Assembly: GCF_021401345.1 (NCBI RefSeq)
Contig: NZ_JACBGE010000009.1
Coordinates: forward strand, 1 to 64,000
Direction: 5' to 3'
DNA length: 64,000 nt
Origin: Hydrogenophaga sp. NFH-34
GTDB lineage: Bacteria; Pseudomonadota; Gammaproteobacteria; Burkholderiales; Burkholderiaceae_C
In this document: positions 23,347 through 33,853 of the stretch, in pieces
Layout: every line of letters starts with the position of its first letter
Numbering within the stretch: position 1 is the stretch's first letter
Notes under the pieces: generated by a model
Databases searched by the model: none
What the model was told of the DNA's origin: nothing
What the model saw: only the letters and a program-made list of their open reading frames with translations
Made by a program: the position numbers and the translations under genes

Positions 23347-23868
23347 TTACTTGAGGTTGCTCAAGCCGGCAAGCACCTTGTCGGTGATGTCGTGGCGCGG
23401 ATGGATGTACACCGCTTCCTGAAGGATCAGGTCGTACTTTTCAGCCTCGGCCACCTGCTTGATGACCCGGTTGGCTTTTTCCAGCACTTGCTGAAGCTCT
23501 TCATTGCGCCGCAGCGACACATCTTCCTGGAACTCGCGCTGCTTGCGCTGGAAATCACGGTCCTGATCCACCAATTGACGCTGGCGCGCCACCCGCTGGC
23601 TTTCCGGCAGCGTGGGAGCCTCACGCTCGAATTTTTCTGAAGCGGCCTTGAGCTGGCTCGCCAGACCCTGCACTTCCTTCTCGCGTTTGGCGAATTCCTG
23701 TTCGAGCTTGGTCTGTGCGGCCTTGGCCTGCGGCGCCTCGCGCAGCAAACGTTCGGTGCTGACAAAACCGACGCGGAATTCCTGGGCGTGCAAGGCACCC
23801 GCAGCCACCAGCAGCAACAGTCCGGACAGTGCTGCCCTGATCGCCAGAGAAGAGAAACGAATCTTCAA
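23347..23868 (-). CDS. skp: Periplasmic chaperone Skp/OmpH
   Basis: Periplasmic holdase that keeps unfolded outer-membrane proteins soluble on their way to BamA. The 173-residue precursor has a signal peptide (hydrophobic AALSGLLLLVAAGALHA, cleavage after AHA/LHA). A long charged coiled-coil region (about 50-130, rich in K, E, Q, R) forms the tentacles. The only possible start is TTG 23868, whose TTGA overlaps the bamA stop; no ATG or GTG lies before the signal peptide. Translation coupled to bamA explains the weak start. Confidence 0.92.
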   Translation of the reverse strand: MKIRFSSLAIRAALSGLLLLVAAGALHAQEFRVGFVSTERLLREAPQAKAAQTKLEQEFAKREKEVQGLASQLKAASEKFEREAPTLPESQRVARQRQLVDQDRDFQRKQREFQEDVSLRRNEELQQVLEKANRVIKQVAEAEKYDLILQEAVYIHPRHDITDKVLAGLSNLK

Positions 23869-26159
23869 AATGATGTCCCGATCTGAAACTGGAATTTCTG
23901 GATTTGGTCGCCGTCGAACTTGCGCACCGGCCTCGCATAGGCGAAGCGCAGCGGCCCGATGGGGGAAATCCAGCTGAGGCCGACACCGACCGATGCCCGC
24001 AGTGTCGATGCATCGACCTTTTCGTTTTCGCCGTAGATGTTGCCAACGTCGAAGAAACCGAACCAGCGCAAGGTGCGGTCGTTGCCAGCTCCCGGGAACG
24101 GCGCGATGAACTCGGTGTTCAGCACCACTTTCTTGGCGCCACCGATGCTCACACGCTCGCCCGTGTCCGAACCGATCACGTCGGACTGTGGCCCCAGCGT
24201 GCCCTGTTCAAAGCCCCGCACCGAGCCCAGCCCGCCGCCATAGAAATTGCGCAACACCGGGAAGTCGTGGTTGCCCATGCCCTTGCCCCAGCCCAGTTCG
24301 GCGTTGAAGGCCAGGGTGTAGCGCGGCGACAGCGACACATATTGCTGGAACTGATAGTTCAGCTTGGTGTACTTGCGGTCACCCCCTACCCCGATTTCGG
24401 TGTTGAAGCGCTGCAGACGCCCACGGGTCGGCACGAGGGCGCTGTCTCGGGCATCGCGAGTCCAGCCAATGGTCGCCGGAATGTAGGTGCCGCCCTGGTC
24501 GAGATAGGCCACAGGCAGTTCGTTGCCTTCCTTGACCTTCACACGCTCGGCCCCCAGGCCAAAGTAGACGGTATCGACTTCGCTGAACGGCACGCCGAAG
24601 CGGATGCCGACACCGGGTGTGGCGATCTCGTAATCGCCCCCTTGGGCATCGTAGGGCCGTGTGCTCTTGTGATAGATGTCGAGCGTGCGGGAGATACCGT
24701 CCTGGGTGAAGTACGGATCGGTGGTGCTCAGCACCAGTTGACGGTTGTATTCGCTGGTGTTGACGTCCAGGCCCAGGTAGTTACCGGTACCGAACACGTT
24801 TTCCTGCTTGATGCTCGCCAGGAACGACAGCTTGTCGGCCTGCGAGTAACCCGCACCGATGGACAGGTTGCCGGTCGGGCGCTCCACCACGTTGATCACG
24901 AGGTCGACCTGATCCGGCGTACCCACCACAGGTTGCGTGTCCACGCTGACCTCGGTGAAGAAGCCCAGACGGTCCACGCGGTCACGGGACAGACGGATCC
25001 GGTCCCCGTCATACCATGCCGATTCAAACTGACGGAACTCGCGACGGATCACTTCGTCGCGCGTGCGGTTGTTGCCTTCGACCTGGATGCGACGCACATA
25101 GACGCGGCGGGACGGCTGGCCACGCAGCACCAGGCTCACTTCATTGCTGGTGCGGTTGATCTCGGGCACCGCATCCACCTGGGAGAAGGCGTAGCCGAAC
25201 GCGGCGTAGTAATCGTTGAAGGACCGCACCGTTGCGGCCACGGACTCGGCGTTGTAGGCCTCGCCGGGATTGATCGTGACCAGAGACTTGAACGCGTCTT
25301 CCTTGTCCAGGTACTGCCCTTCCAGGCGCACCCCGGAAACCACGAAGCGGTTGCCTTCGGTGATATTGATGATCAGGCTGAGCTGCTCCTTGCCCGGGTC
25401 GATTGCCACCTGGGTCGAGTCGATGCGGAAGTCGATGAAGCCGCGGCTCAGGTAGTACGAACGCAGCGATTCCAGGTCGGCATTGAGCTTGGCCCGCGAG
25501 TAGCGGTCGGACTTGGTGTACCAGCTCATCCAGCCACCGGTGTTCAGCTCGAACAGGTCGCGCAGGGTGCTGTCAGAAAACGCCTGATTGCCCACGACGC
25601 GGATTTCACCGATCTTGGCCACGTCGCCTTCGGTCACGGTGAAGCTGATGTTCACTCGGTTGCGCTCGACCGGCGTGACCGTGGTCACCACCGATGCGGC
25701 GTACATGCTGCGGCTGAGGTACTGGCGCTTGAGCTCCTGCTCGGCGCGGTCGACCAGCACCTTGTCGTAGGGACGACCATCGGTCAGGCCCACATCGCGC
25801 AGGGCGCGGCGGATCGTCTCTTCGTCGAATTCCTTGATGCCCGAAAAGCTCACGTCCGCCACAGAAGGACGCTCTTCCACAATGACAACGAGTACGCCGC
25901 CCTCGACCTGCAAGCGAACGTCCGAGAACAGGCCCAGACCGAACAGCGAACGGATCGCTGCCGTGCCTTTGTCATCGCTGTACTGTTCGCCAACCCGGAA
26001 AGGCAGCGACGCAAATACGGTTCCCGGCTCGACCCGCTGCAGGCCCTCGACACGGATGTCTCGCAGCGTGAACGGTTCGACGGCCCATGTCTGGGTGGCC
26101 GAGGACAGGTAGAACAAGGTGCCCAGAGCCAGGACACGCAGGCTGCTCTTTCGAATCAT
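23865..26159 (-). CDS. bamA: Outer membrane protein assembly factor BamA
   Basis: Essential Omp85 protein that inserts beta-barrels into the outer membrane. The mature part has five POTRA domains in the N-terminal half (first starts at FTLRDIRVEGLQRVEPG) and a C-terminal 16-strand barrel with the VRGFEQGTLGP stretch and a terminal aromatic (GTSF). ATG 26159 gives 764 residues with a signal peptide ending in QTWA. An in-frame TTG six codons upstream, overlapping the rseP stop, is an alternative start. Its position between rseP and skp is canonical. Confidence 0.96.
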   Translation of the reverse strand: MIRKSSLRVLALGTLFYLSSATQTWAVEPFTLRDIRVEGLQRVEPGTVFASLPFRVGEQYSDDKGTAAIRSLFGLGLFSDVRLQVEGGVLVVIVEERPSVADVSFSGIKEFDEETIRRALRDVGLTDGRPYDKVLVDRAEQELKRQYLSRSMYAASVVTTVTPVERNRVNISFTVTEGDVAKIGEIRVVGNQAFSDSTLRDLFELNTGGWMSWYTKSDRYSRAKLNADLESLRSYYLSRGFIDFRIDSTQVAIDPGKEQLSLIINITEGNRFVVSGVRLEGQYLDKEDAFKSLVTINPGEAYNAESVAATVRSFNDYYAAFGYAFSQVDAVPEINRTSNEVSLVLRGQPSRRVYVRRIQVEGNNRTRDEVIRREFRQFESAWYDGDRIRLSRDRVDRLGFFTEVSVDTQPVVGTPDQVDLVINVVERPTGNLSIGAGYSQADKLSFLASIKQENVFGTGNYLGLDVNTSEYNRQLVLSTTDPYFTQDGISRTLDIYHKSTRPYDAQGGDYEIATPGVGIRFGVPFSEVDTVYFGLGAERVKVKEGNELPVAYLDQGGTYIPATIGWTRDARDSALVPTRGRLQRFNTEIGVGGDRKYTKLNYQFQQYVSLSPRYTLAFNAELGWGKGMGNHDFPVLRNFYGGGLGSVRGFEQGTLGPQSDVIGSDTGERVSIGGAKKVVLNTEFIAPFPGAGNDRTLRWFGFFDVGNIYGENEKVDASTLRASVGVGLSWISPIGPLRFAYARPVRKFDGDQIQKFQFQIGTSF

Positions 26160-26173
26160 GTGTGGAATGGTTT

Positions 26174-27541
26174 TCAACCCGCGACCAACCGGGTCATATC
26201 GTTGAACAGGGCAACGCCCATGAGTGCCAGCAGGATCGCGACACCTCCTCGTTGCAGGCGCTCCATCCAGACGTCAGAAACGCTGCGACCGGTCACACCC
26301 TCCCAAAGATAATACATCAGGTGCCCCCCATCGAGGACCGGCAACGGCAGGAGATTGAGCACCCCCAGACTGATGCTGATGAGCGCCAGAAACACCAGAT
26401 AGGAGGACAGTCCGAGACTGGCCGACTTGCCGGCATAGTCGGCAATGGTCAGCGGACCGGAGAGATTCTTGATCGAGGCCTCGCCGATGAGCATGCGGCC
26501 CATCATCTTCAGGGTGAGCCACGACACCTCCCAGGTTCGGTTGACCGCCTGACCCAGGCCCTCCACCAAACCCAGACGTACCAGGGTCATGGCGGGCTCG
26601 GCCCCAATGTAGGCCCCGACCCGAGCCGTCCAGACGCCGGACTGTTCGACTGGCACCGGTTGCACCTTGACCTGCAAGGCCCCGCCGCCGCGGCGCACAT
26701 CCCAGGTCTGCTCGACGCCCTGCCCCGCCGGACCGACCGCCGAGCGGATCAGGGTGCGCAGTTGCTGGGCATCGGCCACCGGGCGGCCATTGACAGCCAC
26801 CACCTCATCCCCAGGCCGCAGCCCGGCCGCTTCCGCCGCGCCGCCGGCCATGACCTCGCCCATAACCGGCGCCGACCACGGCAGCAGAATGCCGATGCGC
26901 TGAAAAAGCTGGGCGTCGGCATCGCGTACGGCCAGGGTGGACAGGGGCAGCACCCGCGGATGCCCGGCTTCAGCCTCTGATCGGCCGACCCAGAGCGTCA
27001 CGTCCTCACCGGACAGGGCAGCCTGGGTCAACTGCCAGCGCAGATGCTCGAACGACCGCACCGCCTCGGGCGCACCATCGGCCGCCGCCATCTGGGTCAC
27101 CCACTCGCCGCCACGCAAGCCCGCGCGCTCGGCCAGCGAGCCGACAACCGGGCTCGACAGCACCGCCTTCGGTTCTTGCACCCCACTCCAGTTCACCGCC
27201 GCGTACAGCACAACAGCCAGCAGCAGGTTGGCCAATGGCCCAGCGGCCACGATGGCCGCCCGTTTGCGCAGCGGTTGGGTGTTGAAAGCCAGGTGACGCT
27301 CTGCCGGGTCTACCGGTGCCTCGCGCTCATCGAGCATGCGCACATAACCCCCCAGCGGCAGCGCCCCGATGACAAATTCTGTCGGACTGCCCTGGCGCCG
27401 CCAGCGCAGCAGCGGCTTGCCAAAACCGATCGAGAAGCGCAGCACCTTGACGCCGCATGCCACCGCCACGCGGTAATGGCCGTATTCGTGCACCGCGATG
27501 AGCAGGCCCAGTGCCACGATGAAAGCGATCACAGTCGTCAT
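26174..27541 (-). CDS. rseP: Site-2 intramembrane protease RseP
   Basis: Zinc metalloprotease in the inner membrane that cleaves anti-sigma factor RseA in the sigma-E envelope stress response. The 455-residue protein has the zinc site HEYGH (H18, E19, H22) in the first transmembrane segment. Periplasmic PDZ domains follow (one around AAGLRPGDEVVAVNGRPV). The third zinc ligand lies in the LPLPVLDGGHL motif of a C-terminal transmembrane segment. Its stop precedes bamA closely, and the dxr-rseP-bamA order is standard. Confidence 0.95.
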   Translation of the reverse strand: MTTVIAFIVALGLLIAVHEYGHYRVAVACGVKVLRFSIGFGKPLLRWRRQGSPTEFVIGALPLGGYVRMLDEREAPVDPAERHLAFNTQPLRKRAAIVAAGPLANLLLAVVLYAAVNWSGVQEPKAVLSSPVVGSLAERAGLRGGEWVTQMAAADGAPEAVRSFEHLRWQLTQAALSGEDVTLWVGRSEAEAGHPRVLPLSTLAVRDADAQLFQRIGILLPWSAPVMGEVMAGGAAEAAGLRPGDEVVAVNGRPVADAQQLRTLIRSAVGPAGQGVEQTWDVRRGGGALQVKVQPVPVEQSGVWTARVGAYIGAEPAMTLVRLGLVEGLGQAVNRTWEVSWLTLKMMGRMLIGEASIKNLSGPLTIADYAGKSASLGLSSYLVFLALISISLGVLNLLPLPVLDGGHLMYYLWEGVTGRSVSDVWMERLQRGGVAILLALMGVALFNDMTRLVAG

Positions 27542-27627
27542 GCCAGAAGCTCCATCCCTTTGATTCCTTCAGAAAGCAGGCCCCGTCAGGCGCACACCGC
27601 TCCAGCCCCCCGCAACCCGGGCAGGGG

Positions 27628-28815
27628 TCAGCAGGCGCAGCGCAGCACCTCGGCCTGCGCCTGCGTCCGCGCCTGCGCATCCAGGGCCAGCAGGTCATCC
27701 AGACAATCCGGCTTGGAGAACGTCAGGGCCTGCAAAGTTGCATGGTTGATGCGGTGGATCTGGTCGAAGCGCAGCCGCCTGTCCAGAAAAGCCGCGACGG
27801 CCACCTCGTTGGCCGCATTGAGCACCGCCGTCGTTCCGGTCGGCCCCTTCATGGCCTCCCAGGCCAGGCCCAGTCCCGGAAAGCGGGCCGGATCGGGCGG
27901 CTGGAAAGTCAGCGCCCCCAGCGTGGCGAAATCCAGCGCCGCAGCACCGGACTCGATGCGCGCGGGCCACGACAGGCCATACGCGATCGGCACCCGCATG
28001 TCAGGCGTGCCGAGCTGCGCCACCACCGAGCGATCATGGAACTGCACCATGGAGTGGATCACGCTCTGGGGATGGATCACCACCTCGATGCGCTCCGGCG
28101 CCATGCCGAACAGGTAATGCGCCTCGATGATCTCCAGCGCCTTGTTCATCATGGTGGCCGAGTCGACGGAAATCTTGCGGCCCATCACCCAGTTGGGATG
28201 GGCACAGGCCTCCTCAGGCGTGACGGCAGCGAGTGTGCCGGGATCACGTTCGCGAAATGGCCCGCCCGACGCGGTCAGCACGATCTTGTCGACGCGCGTC
28301 GCCCACGTGGTCGGCTCCTCCGGCAGCGACTGGAACACGGCCGAATGTTCGCTGTCGATCGGCAAAAGCGTGCCACCACCCTCGCGCACGGCCGCCATGA
28401 AGAGATCGCCCCCCACAACCAGCGCCTCTTTGTTCGCCAGCAACAGGCGTTTGCCCGCGCGGGCCGCCGCCAGGCTCGGCGCCAGCCCGGCCGCCCCCAC
28501 AATGGCAGCCATAACCGCATCGACCTCGGGGGCCGCACTGACATCACAGAGCGCTTGCGCGCCAGCCAGCACCTCGGTAGCCGATCCCGCCGCCCGAAGA
28601 CGATCGCTCAGCGCCCCTGCCCGCGCCGGATCGGCCAGGACCGCAAAACGCGGCTGAAAACGCAGACACTGATCAAACAAGGCATCGACCTGCGATGCCG
28701 CCGTCAGGGCAAAAGCACGGTAGCGGTCCGGATGCCGGGCCATCACATCCAGCGTGCTGGTGCCGATCGAGCCCGTGGAGCCGAGAACCGTGACGAGTTG
28801 GAAGCGGTCCGTCAT
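27628..28815 (-). CDS. dxr: 1-deoxy-D-xylulose-5-phosphate reductoisomerase
   Basis: Second enzyme of the MEP isoprenoid pathway; it rearranges and reduces DXP to MEP with NADPH. The protein is 395 residues. The NADPH fold [15 protein letters not shown] is at the N-terminus, [11 protein letters not shown] is the conserved central motif, and the metal ligands lie in [10 protein letters not shown]. The ATG at 28815 overlaps the cdsA stop by 4 nt; the open frame continues upstream through cdsA but without homology. Its product feeds the undecaprenyl pathway encoded by uppS nearby. Confidence 0.97.
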   Translation of the reverse strand: MTDRFQLVTVLGSTGSIGTSTLDVMARHPDRYRAFALTAASQVDALFDQCLRFQPRFAVLADPARAGALSDRLRAAGSATEVLAGAQALCDVSAAPEVDAVMAAIVGAAGLAPSLAAARAGKRLLLANKEALVVGGDLFMAAVREGGGTLLPIDSEHSAVFQSLPEEPTTWATRVDKIVLTASGGPFRERDPGTLAAVTPEEACAHPNWVMGRKISVDSATMMNKALEIIEAHYLFGMAPERIEVVIHPQSVIHSMVQFHDRSVVAQLGTPDMRVPIAYGLSWPARIESGAAALDFATLGALTFQPPDPARFPGLGLAWEAMKGPTGTTAVLNAANEVAVAAFLDRRLRFDQIHRINHATLQALTFSKPDCLDDLLALDAQARTQAQAEVLRCAC

Positions 28816-29648
28816 GAAAAGGAAACAAAGAGCATGGCCAACGGCAACACAGGCAGCAGCGCGTCCACACGATCCAGAACACCACCGTGCCCCGGCAGCA
28901 GCCCGCTCGAATCCTTCATGCCCGCACTGCGCTTGACCAGCGACTCGAACAGATCGCCAACGACGCTCATCGCCGTCAGCACCGCGATGGCCAGCACCGC
29001 CAGCAGCGGGCCTTTCGCCCAGAGCTGACCGAACAGGCTGTTGGCCGATCCGACGCCCCTCGCATCCAGCGCGCACCACAGCAAGGCCAGCAGGCACACG
29101 CCCGCCACACCGCTGTAGACGCCTTCCCAGGTTTTCCCCGGACTGATGGCGGGCGCCAGCTTGCGCCGCCCCAGGGCGCGGCCCCCGAAGTACGCCGCGA
29201 TGTCCGCCGCCCAGACCAGGGTCAGCACCGAGAGCAGAAAAGAAATACCCGCCTTGTGCGCCTGCACCAAGGCCAACCAGGCACAACCGATGAGCACGAG
29301 CCCACCCACGACGCGCACCCCTGATGGCCACTGTGACCAGGCAGCCACCCCCCGGCGCAGGACCACGATGGCAAGCACCAGCCAGATCCCCCCAGCGGCA
29401 CCCCACAGACCAGGCCATGCCATGTCCAGCACCCCGAGCGACCAGCCGAGCGCCAGCATGCCCCCCAGGCCAGCGCCACAGAGGAGACTGGCGGTGGTTC
29501 CACAGCCGTTGAGCCGCGCCCACTCCCACCCGGCAGCGACGATCAGCACCAGCGACAAGGCCGCAAACGGTTCGAAAGACGGGTAGAACAACGCGGGCAA
29601 CAGAACCGCCAAGAGTGCCAGCGCCGTAATGACCCGCTGTTTAAGCAT
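28812..29648 (-). CDS. cdsA: Phosphatidate cytidylyltransferase
   Basis: Integral membrane enzyme making CDP-diacylglycerol from phosphatidate and CTP, the branch point of phospholipid synthesis. The 278-residue protein is almost entirely hydrophobic, with about seven to eight membrane segments. The CDP-diglyceride synthetase signature near the C-terminus is visible as [35 protein letters not shown]. It overlaps uppS by 8 nt and dxr by 4 nt. Confidence 0.95.
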   Translation of the reverse strand: MLKQRVITALALLAVLLPALFYPSFEPFAALSLVLIVAAGWEWARLNGCGTTASLLCGAGLGGMLALGWSLGVLDMAWPGLWGAAGGIWLVLAIVVLRRGVAAWSQWPSGVRVVGGLVLIGCAWLALVQAHKAGISFLLSVLTLVWAADIAAYFGGRALGRRKLAPAISPGKTWEGVYSGVAGVCLLALLWCALDARGVGSANSLFGQLWAKGPLLAVLAIAVLTAMSVVGDLFESLVKRSAGMKDSSGLLPGHGGVLDRVDALLPVLPLAMLFVSFS

Positions 29649-30405
29649 GGCGGGGCTCGGCCTGGGCCTGCGGAAGCTGCTCGGACGTCAGGCCGAAACG
29701 CCGTTCGCGCCGCGAAAAATCGGCCAGGATGCGGTCCAGTTCCTGCGCATCGAACTCCGGCCAGAGACAGGAAGAGAAATAGAGCTCGGCATAGGCACAT
29801 TGCCAGAGCAGAAAATTGCTGATGCGCAACTCGCCCCCGGTGCGGATGAGCAGGTCGGGGTCGCCCACATGGGCCAGCGCGGTGCGTTCACCCAGCGAAG
29901 CTTCGGTGATCGGCGCCCCCTCGGCAGCCAATTGGCGCGCAGCCTGCACAATGTCCCAGCGGCCTCCGTAGTTGAAACACACGTTGAGCACCAGCCGACT
30001 GTTCCCAGCAGTCTGCCGCTCGGCCTGCTCCAGCCCTTGGACCACCTTCGCGGACAGACCACTGCGATCACCTGGGAAATGCAGGCGGACACCGTGACGG
30101 TCCAGCGAAGGAACCTCCCGCGACAGAGCGAGGGCCAGCAGGTCCATCAGGCCCGACACTTCGTCCTCCGGGCGCTTCCAGTTTTCGGAGGAAAACGCAA
30201 ACACCGTCAGCACCGCGATGCCGCGCTCTATACACAGCTCCACCAGACGGCGCAACGCCTCGACGCCCTGTTTGTGCCCGGCAATTCGGGGAAGCAGGCG
30301 CTTTTTCGCCCACCGACCGTTGCCATCCATGACAACGGCCACGTGGTGCGGGACGGAGGCAGCGGGGCCGGACAAGCGCGAATCGGGACGTTGCGACAAC
30401 GACAT
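29641..30405 (-). CDS. uppS: Undecaprenyl diphosphate synthase (cis-prenyltransferase)
   Basis: Builds the C55 lipid carrier for peptidoglycan and O-antigen from FPP and IPP. The protein is 254 residues. The catalytic aspartate is D27 in VVMDGNGRWAKKR. Further cis-prenyltransferase motifs are the VFAFSSENWKRP stretch and the C-terminal DLLIRTGGELRISNFLLWQ followed by LYF. It lies 11 nt after frr and overlaps cdsA. Confidence 0.97.
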   Translation of the reverse strand: MSLSQRPDSRLSGPAASVPHHVAVVMDGNGRWAKKRLLPRIAGHKQGVEALRRLVELCIERGIAVLTVFAFSSENWKRPEDEVSGLMDLLALALSREVPSLDRHGVRLHFPGDRSGLSAKVVQGLEQAERQTAGNSRLVLNVCFNYGGRWDIVQAARQLAAEGAPITEASLGERTALAHVGDPDLLIRTGGELRISNFLLWQCAYAELYFSSCLWPEFDAQELDRILADFSRRERRFGLTSEQLPQAQAEPRHA

Positions 30406-30416
30406 GAGCGGGCGGA

Positions 30417-30980
30417 TCAGACCGCCATGATGTCCTGGTCCTTGGCGGCCACGAGCTTGTCCACCTCGACGATCATGCGGTCCGTCAGCTTTTGCACGTC
30501 ATCTTGCGCGCGACGCTCATCGTCTTCGGAAACCAGCTTGTCCTTGAGCAGCTTCTTGACATGCTCGTTGGCATCACGCCGCAGGTTGCGGATCGCCACC
30601 TTGGCGTTTTCGCCTTCGTGCTTGACCACCTTGGTCAGCTCGCGACGACGCTCTTCCGTCATCGGCGGAATCGGCACCCGGATCAGATCGCCCTGGCTCT
30701 GGGGATTGAGACCCAGATCGGATTCACGAATGGCCTTTTCAATCTTGGCTCCCAGGCCCTTTTCCCACGGCGACACCCCGATGGTGCGTGAATCGAGCAG
30801 CGACAGATTGGCCACCTGCGACAGTGGCAGCATGGACCCGTAGTAATCGACATGCACCGTGTCCAGGATCTGCGGATTGGCCCGACCCGTGCGGATCTTG
30901 GCCAGGCTGGCCTTCAAGGCCTCCAGCGACTGCTGCATCTTGTGTTCAGCGGTCTTGCGAATCTCGGGAATGCTGCTCAT
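30417..30980 (-). CDS. frr: Ribosome recycling factor
   Basis: RRF works with EF-G to split post-termination ribosomes. The protein is 187 residues, the family length. It starts with a helical stretch whose conserved motif [11 protein letters not shown] is clear, followed by the domain II beta region ([16 protein letters not shown]), and ends with helices containing [30 protein letters not shown] 30980 was chosen because AGGAGC lies upstream and the longer open frame has no similarity. It sits 34 nt after pyrH. Confidence 0.97.
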   Translation of the reverse strand: MSSIPEIRKTAEHKMQQSLEALKASLAKIRTGRANPQILDTVHVDYYGSMLPLSQVANLSLLDSRTIGVSPWEKGLGAKIEKAIRESDLGLNPQSQGDLIRVPIPPMTEERRRELTKVVKHEGENAKVAIRNLRRDANEHVKKLLKDKLVSEDDERRAQDDVQKLTDRMIVEVDKLVAAKDQDIMAV

Positions 30981-31014
30981 GAAAGCTCCTGAATGGGTTG
31001 TTGTTCTGCCGCGC

Positions 31015-31725
31015 TCAGACGTGCACCAGAGTGCCCTCGTCCCCACCCAGCACCACGTTGCGCAAAGCCCCGGGCTTGAAGATCGAGAACACTTTGATCG
31101 GCAGCTTCTGGTCACGGCAAAGCGCGAAGGCCGTCGCGTCCATGACCTGCAGATTTTTGCCCATGGCCTCGTCGAAGGTGATGGAGGCATAACGCGTGGC
31201 AGAAGGGTCTTTCTTGGGGTCCGCCGTGTAGACGCCATCCACCTTGGTGGCCTTGAGCACGATCTGCGCACCGATTTCGGCCCCGCGCAGGGCCGCCGCG
31301 GTGTCGGTGGTGAAAAACGGATTGCCCGTACCCGCGGCAAAAATGACCACCTTGCCTTCTTCCAGGTACTGCAGCGCCTTGGGGCGCACGTAGGGCTCGA
31401 CCACCTGCTCGATGGCAATGGCCGACATCACCCGCGCCACCAAGCCGGCTTTTTCCATGGTGTCGGCCAGCGCCAGCGAGTTCATCACCGTGGCCAGCAT
31501 GCCCATGTAGTCGGCCGTGGCCCGGTCCATGCCCACAGACCCCCCGGCCACGCCACGGAAGATGTTGCCACCACCGATGACGACCGCGACCTGCACCCCC
31601 AGACGCGTGACCTCCGCCACCTCCTCGACCATGCGCACGATAGTGCCGTGGTTGATGCCGAAGGCATCGTCGCCCATGAGGGCTTCGCCCGAAAGCTTGA
31701 GGAGAATGCGTTGGTAGGCAGGCAT
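31015..31725 (-). CDS. pyrH: Uridylate kinase
   Basis: Phosphorylates UMP to UDP; hexameric amino-acid-kinase-fold enzyme. The protein is 236 residues. Family motifs are [13 protein letters not shown] at the N-terminus, [11 protein letters not shown], the nucleotide region [20 protein letters not shown] and the [13 protein letters not shown] stretch. It follows the terminator of rpsB-tsf, so the 90-nt region directly upstream should hold its own promoter or receive read-through. Confidence 0.97.
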   Translation of the reverse strand: MPAYQRILLKLSGEALMGDDAFGINHGTIVRMVEEVAEVTRLGVQVAVVIGGGNIFRGVAGGSVGMDRATADYMGMLATVMNSLALADTMEKAGLVARVMSAIAIEQVVEPYVRPKALQYLEEGKVVIFAAGTGNPFFTTDTAAALRGAEIGAQIVLKATKVDGVYTADPKKDPSATRYASITFDEAMGKNLQVMDATAFALCRDQKLPIKVFSIFKPGALRNVVLGGDEGTLVHV

Positions 31726-31819
31726 GAGCGCGGAATCCCTGGATCGGATGAAGGAGAAAACAACCAGCTAGTGTAGCGATGCACGGACGGCAACCAGCGA
31801 CCGGAAACCCGCATGCAAC

Positions 31820-31846
31820 GTAAAAAATGGCATCCGCCCCGGATGC
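31820..31846 (-). terminator. Intrinsic terminator downstream of tsf
   Basis: On the minus strand GCATCC (31841-31846) pairs with GGATGC (31830-31835) and is followed by CATTTTTTACG. A second, stronger GC hairpin without a T-run lies just before it (CGGGCC/GGCCCG around 31871-31886). Together they occupy most of the 211-nt tsf-pyrH gap, in which no gene was seen. Confidence 0.7.
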
Positions 31847-31936
31847 TCCGGACGGACGCAGATACGACAACGGGCCTTGCGGCCCGTATCGGAGGCAAAG
31901 GCCGGGGCCCAGAGGGGCCACCCGGCCAGCAGGACG

Positions 31937-32830
31937 TCAGGCGCCCTTGGCGGCAGCCACCTGGGCAGCCACTTCGGCAGCAAAATCGTCCACCTTCTTC
32001 TCGATGCCTTCACCCACCACATACAGGGTGAAACCCTTGACGGTGGTGCCCGCCGACTTCAGGTACTGCTCGACGGTCTGCTTGCCGTCAGCAGCCTTCA
32101 CGAAGACCTGATTCAGCAGCGAGACCTCCTTGAGGTACTTCTGCACCGAACCTTCAACCATCTTGGCGACGATGTCAGCAGGCTTGCCGGATTCAGCAGC
32201 CTTCTGCTCGGCCACCGAACGCTCTTTGGCGATCAGATCAGCGGGCACGTCGGCCGACGACAGCGCCACCGGCTTCATGGCTGCAATGTGCATGGCCACG
32301 TCCTTCGCAGCCACCGCGTCGCCATCGAACTCGACCATCACGCCAATGCGCGTGCCATGCAGGTAGCTGACCAGCTTGCTGCCAGCAGACCAGCGCTGAA
32401 AGCGGCGGAACGACATGTTTTCGCCGATCTTGCCGATCAGACCCTTGCGCACTTCTTCCAGGGTCGGGCCGTAGGTTTCCTGCTCGTAGGGCAAGGCGCC
32501 CAGAGCGGCCACGTCTGCGGGATTGTTTTCAGCAGCCAGCTTGGCAGCCGCATTCGCCAGCGCCAGGAAGCTGTCGTTCTTGGTCACGAAGTCGGTTTCG
32601 CAGTTGACTTCGATCAACGCACCGGTGCTGCCATCGATGAAGGACGCAACCACGCCTTCAGCGGTCACACGGCTGGCGGCCTTGCCGGCCTTGGTGCCCA
32701 GCTTGACGCGCAGGATCTCTTCGGCCTTGACCATGTCGCCATCGGCTTCGGTCAGCGCCTTCTTGCATTCCATCATGGGGGCATCGGTCTTGGCGCGCAG
32801 TTCGCCAACCATGCTTGCGGTAATTGCCAT
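31937..32830 (-). CDS. tsf: Elongation factor Ts
   Basis: Nucleotide exchange factor for EF-Tu. The protein is 297 residues, close to the family norm. It begins with the UBA-like domain (about 1-55), containing [22 protein letters not shown], and continues with the core carrying the EF-Tu contact [10 protein letters not shown]. It is separated from rpsB by 123 nt that include a hairpin with a T-run, as in the E. coli rpsB-tsf operon. Confidence 0.98.
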   Translation of the reverse strand: MAITASMVGELRAKTDAPMMECKKALTEADGDMVKAEEILRVKLGTKAGKAASRVTAEGVVASFIDGSTGALIEVNCETDFVTKNDSFLALANAAAKLAAENNPADVAALGALPYEQETYGPTLEEVRKGLIGKIGENMSFRRFQRWSAGSKLVSYLHGTRIGVMVEFDGDAVAAKDVAMHIAAMKPVALSSADVPADLIAKERSVAEQKAAESGKPADIVAKMVEGSVQKYLKEVSLLNQVFVKAADGKQTVEQYLKSAGTTVKGFTLYVVGEGIEKKVDDFAAEVAAQVAAAKGA

Positions 32831-32895
32831 GTTCAGTTCTCCTTCAAGCCCGTGACCGAGTGGCCGGCGGACAAATGGTGTTCGGGGATGCTTGC

Positions 32896-32919
32896 AAAAA
32901 AGGGGCTACACGAGCCCCT
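32896..32919 (-). terminator. Terminator-like attenuator between rpsB and tsf
   Basis: On the minus strand AGGGGCT (32913-32919) pairs with AGCCCCT (32901-32907) around a 5-nt loop and runs straight into six T residues. Because tsf has no obvious promoter in the remaining space, this probably acts as a partial terminator that sets the S2 to EF-Ts ratio. Confidence 0.75.
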
Positions 32920-32953
32920 CCTTGCCGGACGAATCCGGGGAAGAAAGCCCGCC

Positions 32954-33706
32954 TCAGGCGGCCGCGTCTTCCTGGACTTCGACAAATTCGTCGCTGCCTT
33001 CGCCAGCCGCCTTGACGATGTCGGTGACCACGTTCGAGCGGCCTTCGATGATGGCGTCAGCAATGCCACGGGCGTACAGCGCCACGGCGCGCGCCGAGTC
33101 GTCGTTGCCAGGAATCACGTAATCGATGCCAGCCGGCGAGTGGTTGGTATCGACCACGCCCACCAGCGGGATACCCAGCTTCTGGGCTTCGAGCACAGCA
33201 ATCTTGTGGAAGCCCACATCGATCACGAAGATGGCATCGGGCAGAGCGTTCATGTCCTGAATGCCGCCGATGTCTTTTTCCAGCTTTTCCATCTCGCGGT
33301 TGAACATGAGCTGCTCCTTCTTGCTCATGCTGTCCAGGCCGGCTTCCTTCTGAGCCTGCATGTCCTTGAGGCGCTTGATGGAGGTCTTGACCGTCTTGAA
33401 GTTGGTCAGCATGCCACCCAGCCAACGCTGATCAACGAAGGGCACGCCGGCACGGCGAGCTTCCTGGGCCACGATGTCGCGCGACTGGCGCTTGGTGCCC
33501 ACCATCAGGATGGTGCCGCGGTTGGCCGACAGCTGACGCACGAACTTCTGGGCTTCCTCGAACAGCGGCAGCGTCTTTTCGAGATTGACGATATGGATCT
33601 TGTTGCGAGAACCGAAGATGTACGGAGCCATCTTGGGGTTCCAGAAGCGGGTCTGGTGGCCGAAGTGGACACCGGCTTCCAGCATTTCGCGCATGGAGAT
33701 AGACAT
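32954..33706 (-). CDS. rpsB: 30S ribosomal protein S2
   Basis: Ribosomal protein S2, 250 residues. The start [26 protein letters not shown] carries the S2 signature and the zinc/RNA-contact HFGHQ; the second signature is around [23 protein letters not shown]. The 150-nt leader and an extended -10 promoter lie upstream. In other proteobacteria the S2 leader is autoregulated; whether that structure exists here needs folding. Confidence 0.98.
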   Translation of the reverse strand: MSISMREMLEAGVHFGHQTRFWNPKMAPYIFGSRNKIHIVNLEKTLPLFEEAQKFVRQLSANRGTILMVGTKRQSRDIVAQEARRAGVPFVDQRWLGGMLTNFKTVKTSIKRLKDMQAQKEAGLDSMSKKEQLMFNREMEKLEKDIGGIQDMNALPDAIFVIDVGFHKIAVLEAQKLGIPLVGVVDTNHSPAGIDYVIPGNDDSARAVALYARGIADAIIEGRSNVVTDIVKAAGEGSDEFVEVQEDAAA

Positions 33707-33853
33707 GGGATTTCTTTCCGAAGGTTGGGTCTAAAATCCGGCCCCGATCACCCTGCGCCTGGCGCACGGGCAACACCTGGATGGACCGGCTTGCGATTTC
33801 TCCGCCGGGTGCCGACCGCCACAATGGCAGCCTGCACTCAGCAAAGCCTTTCG

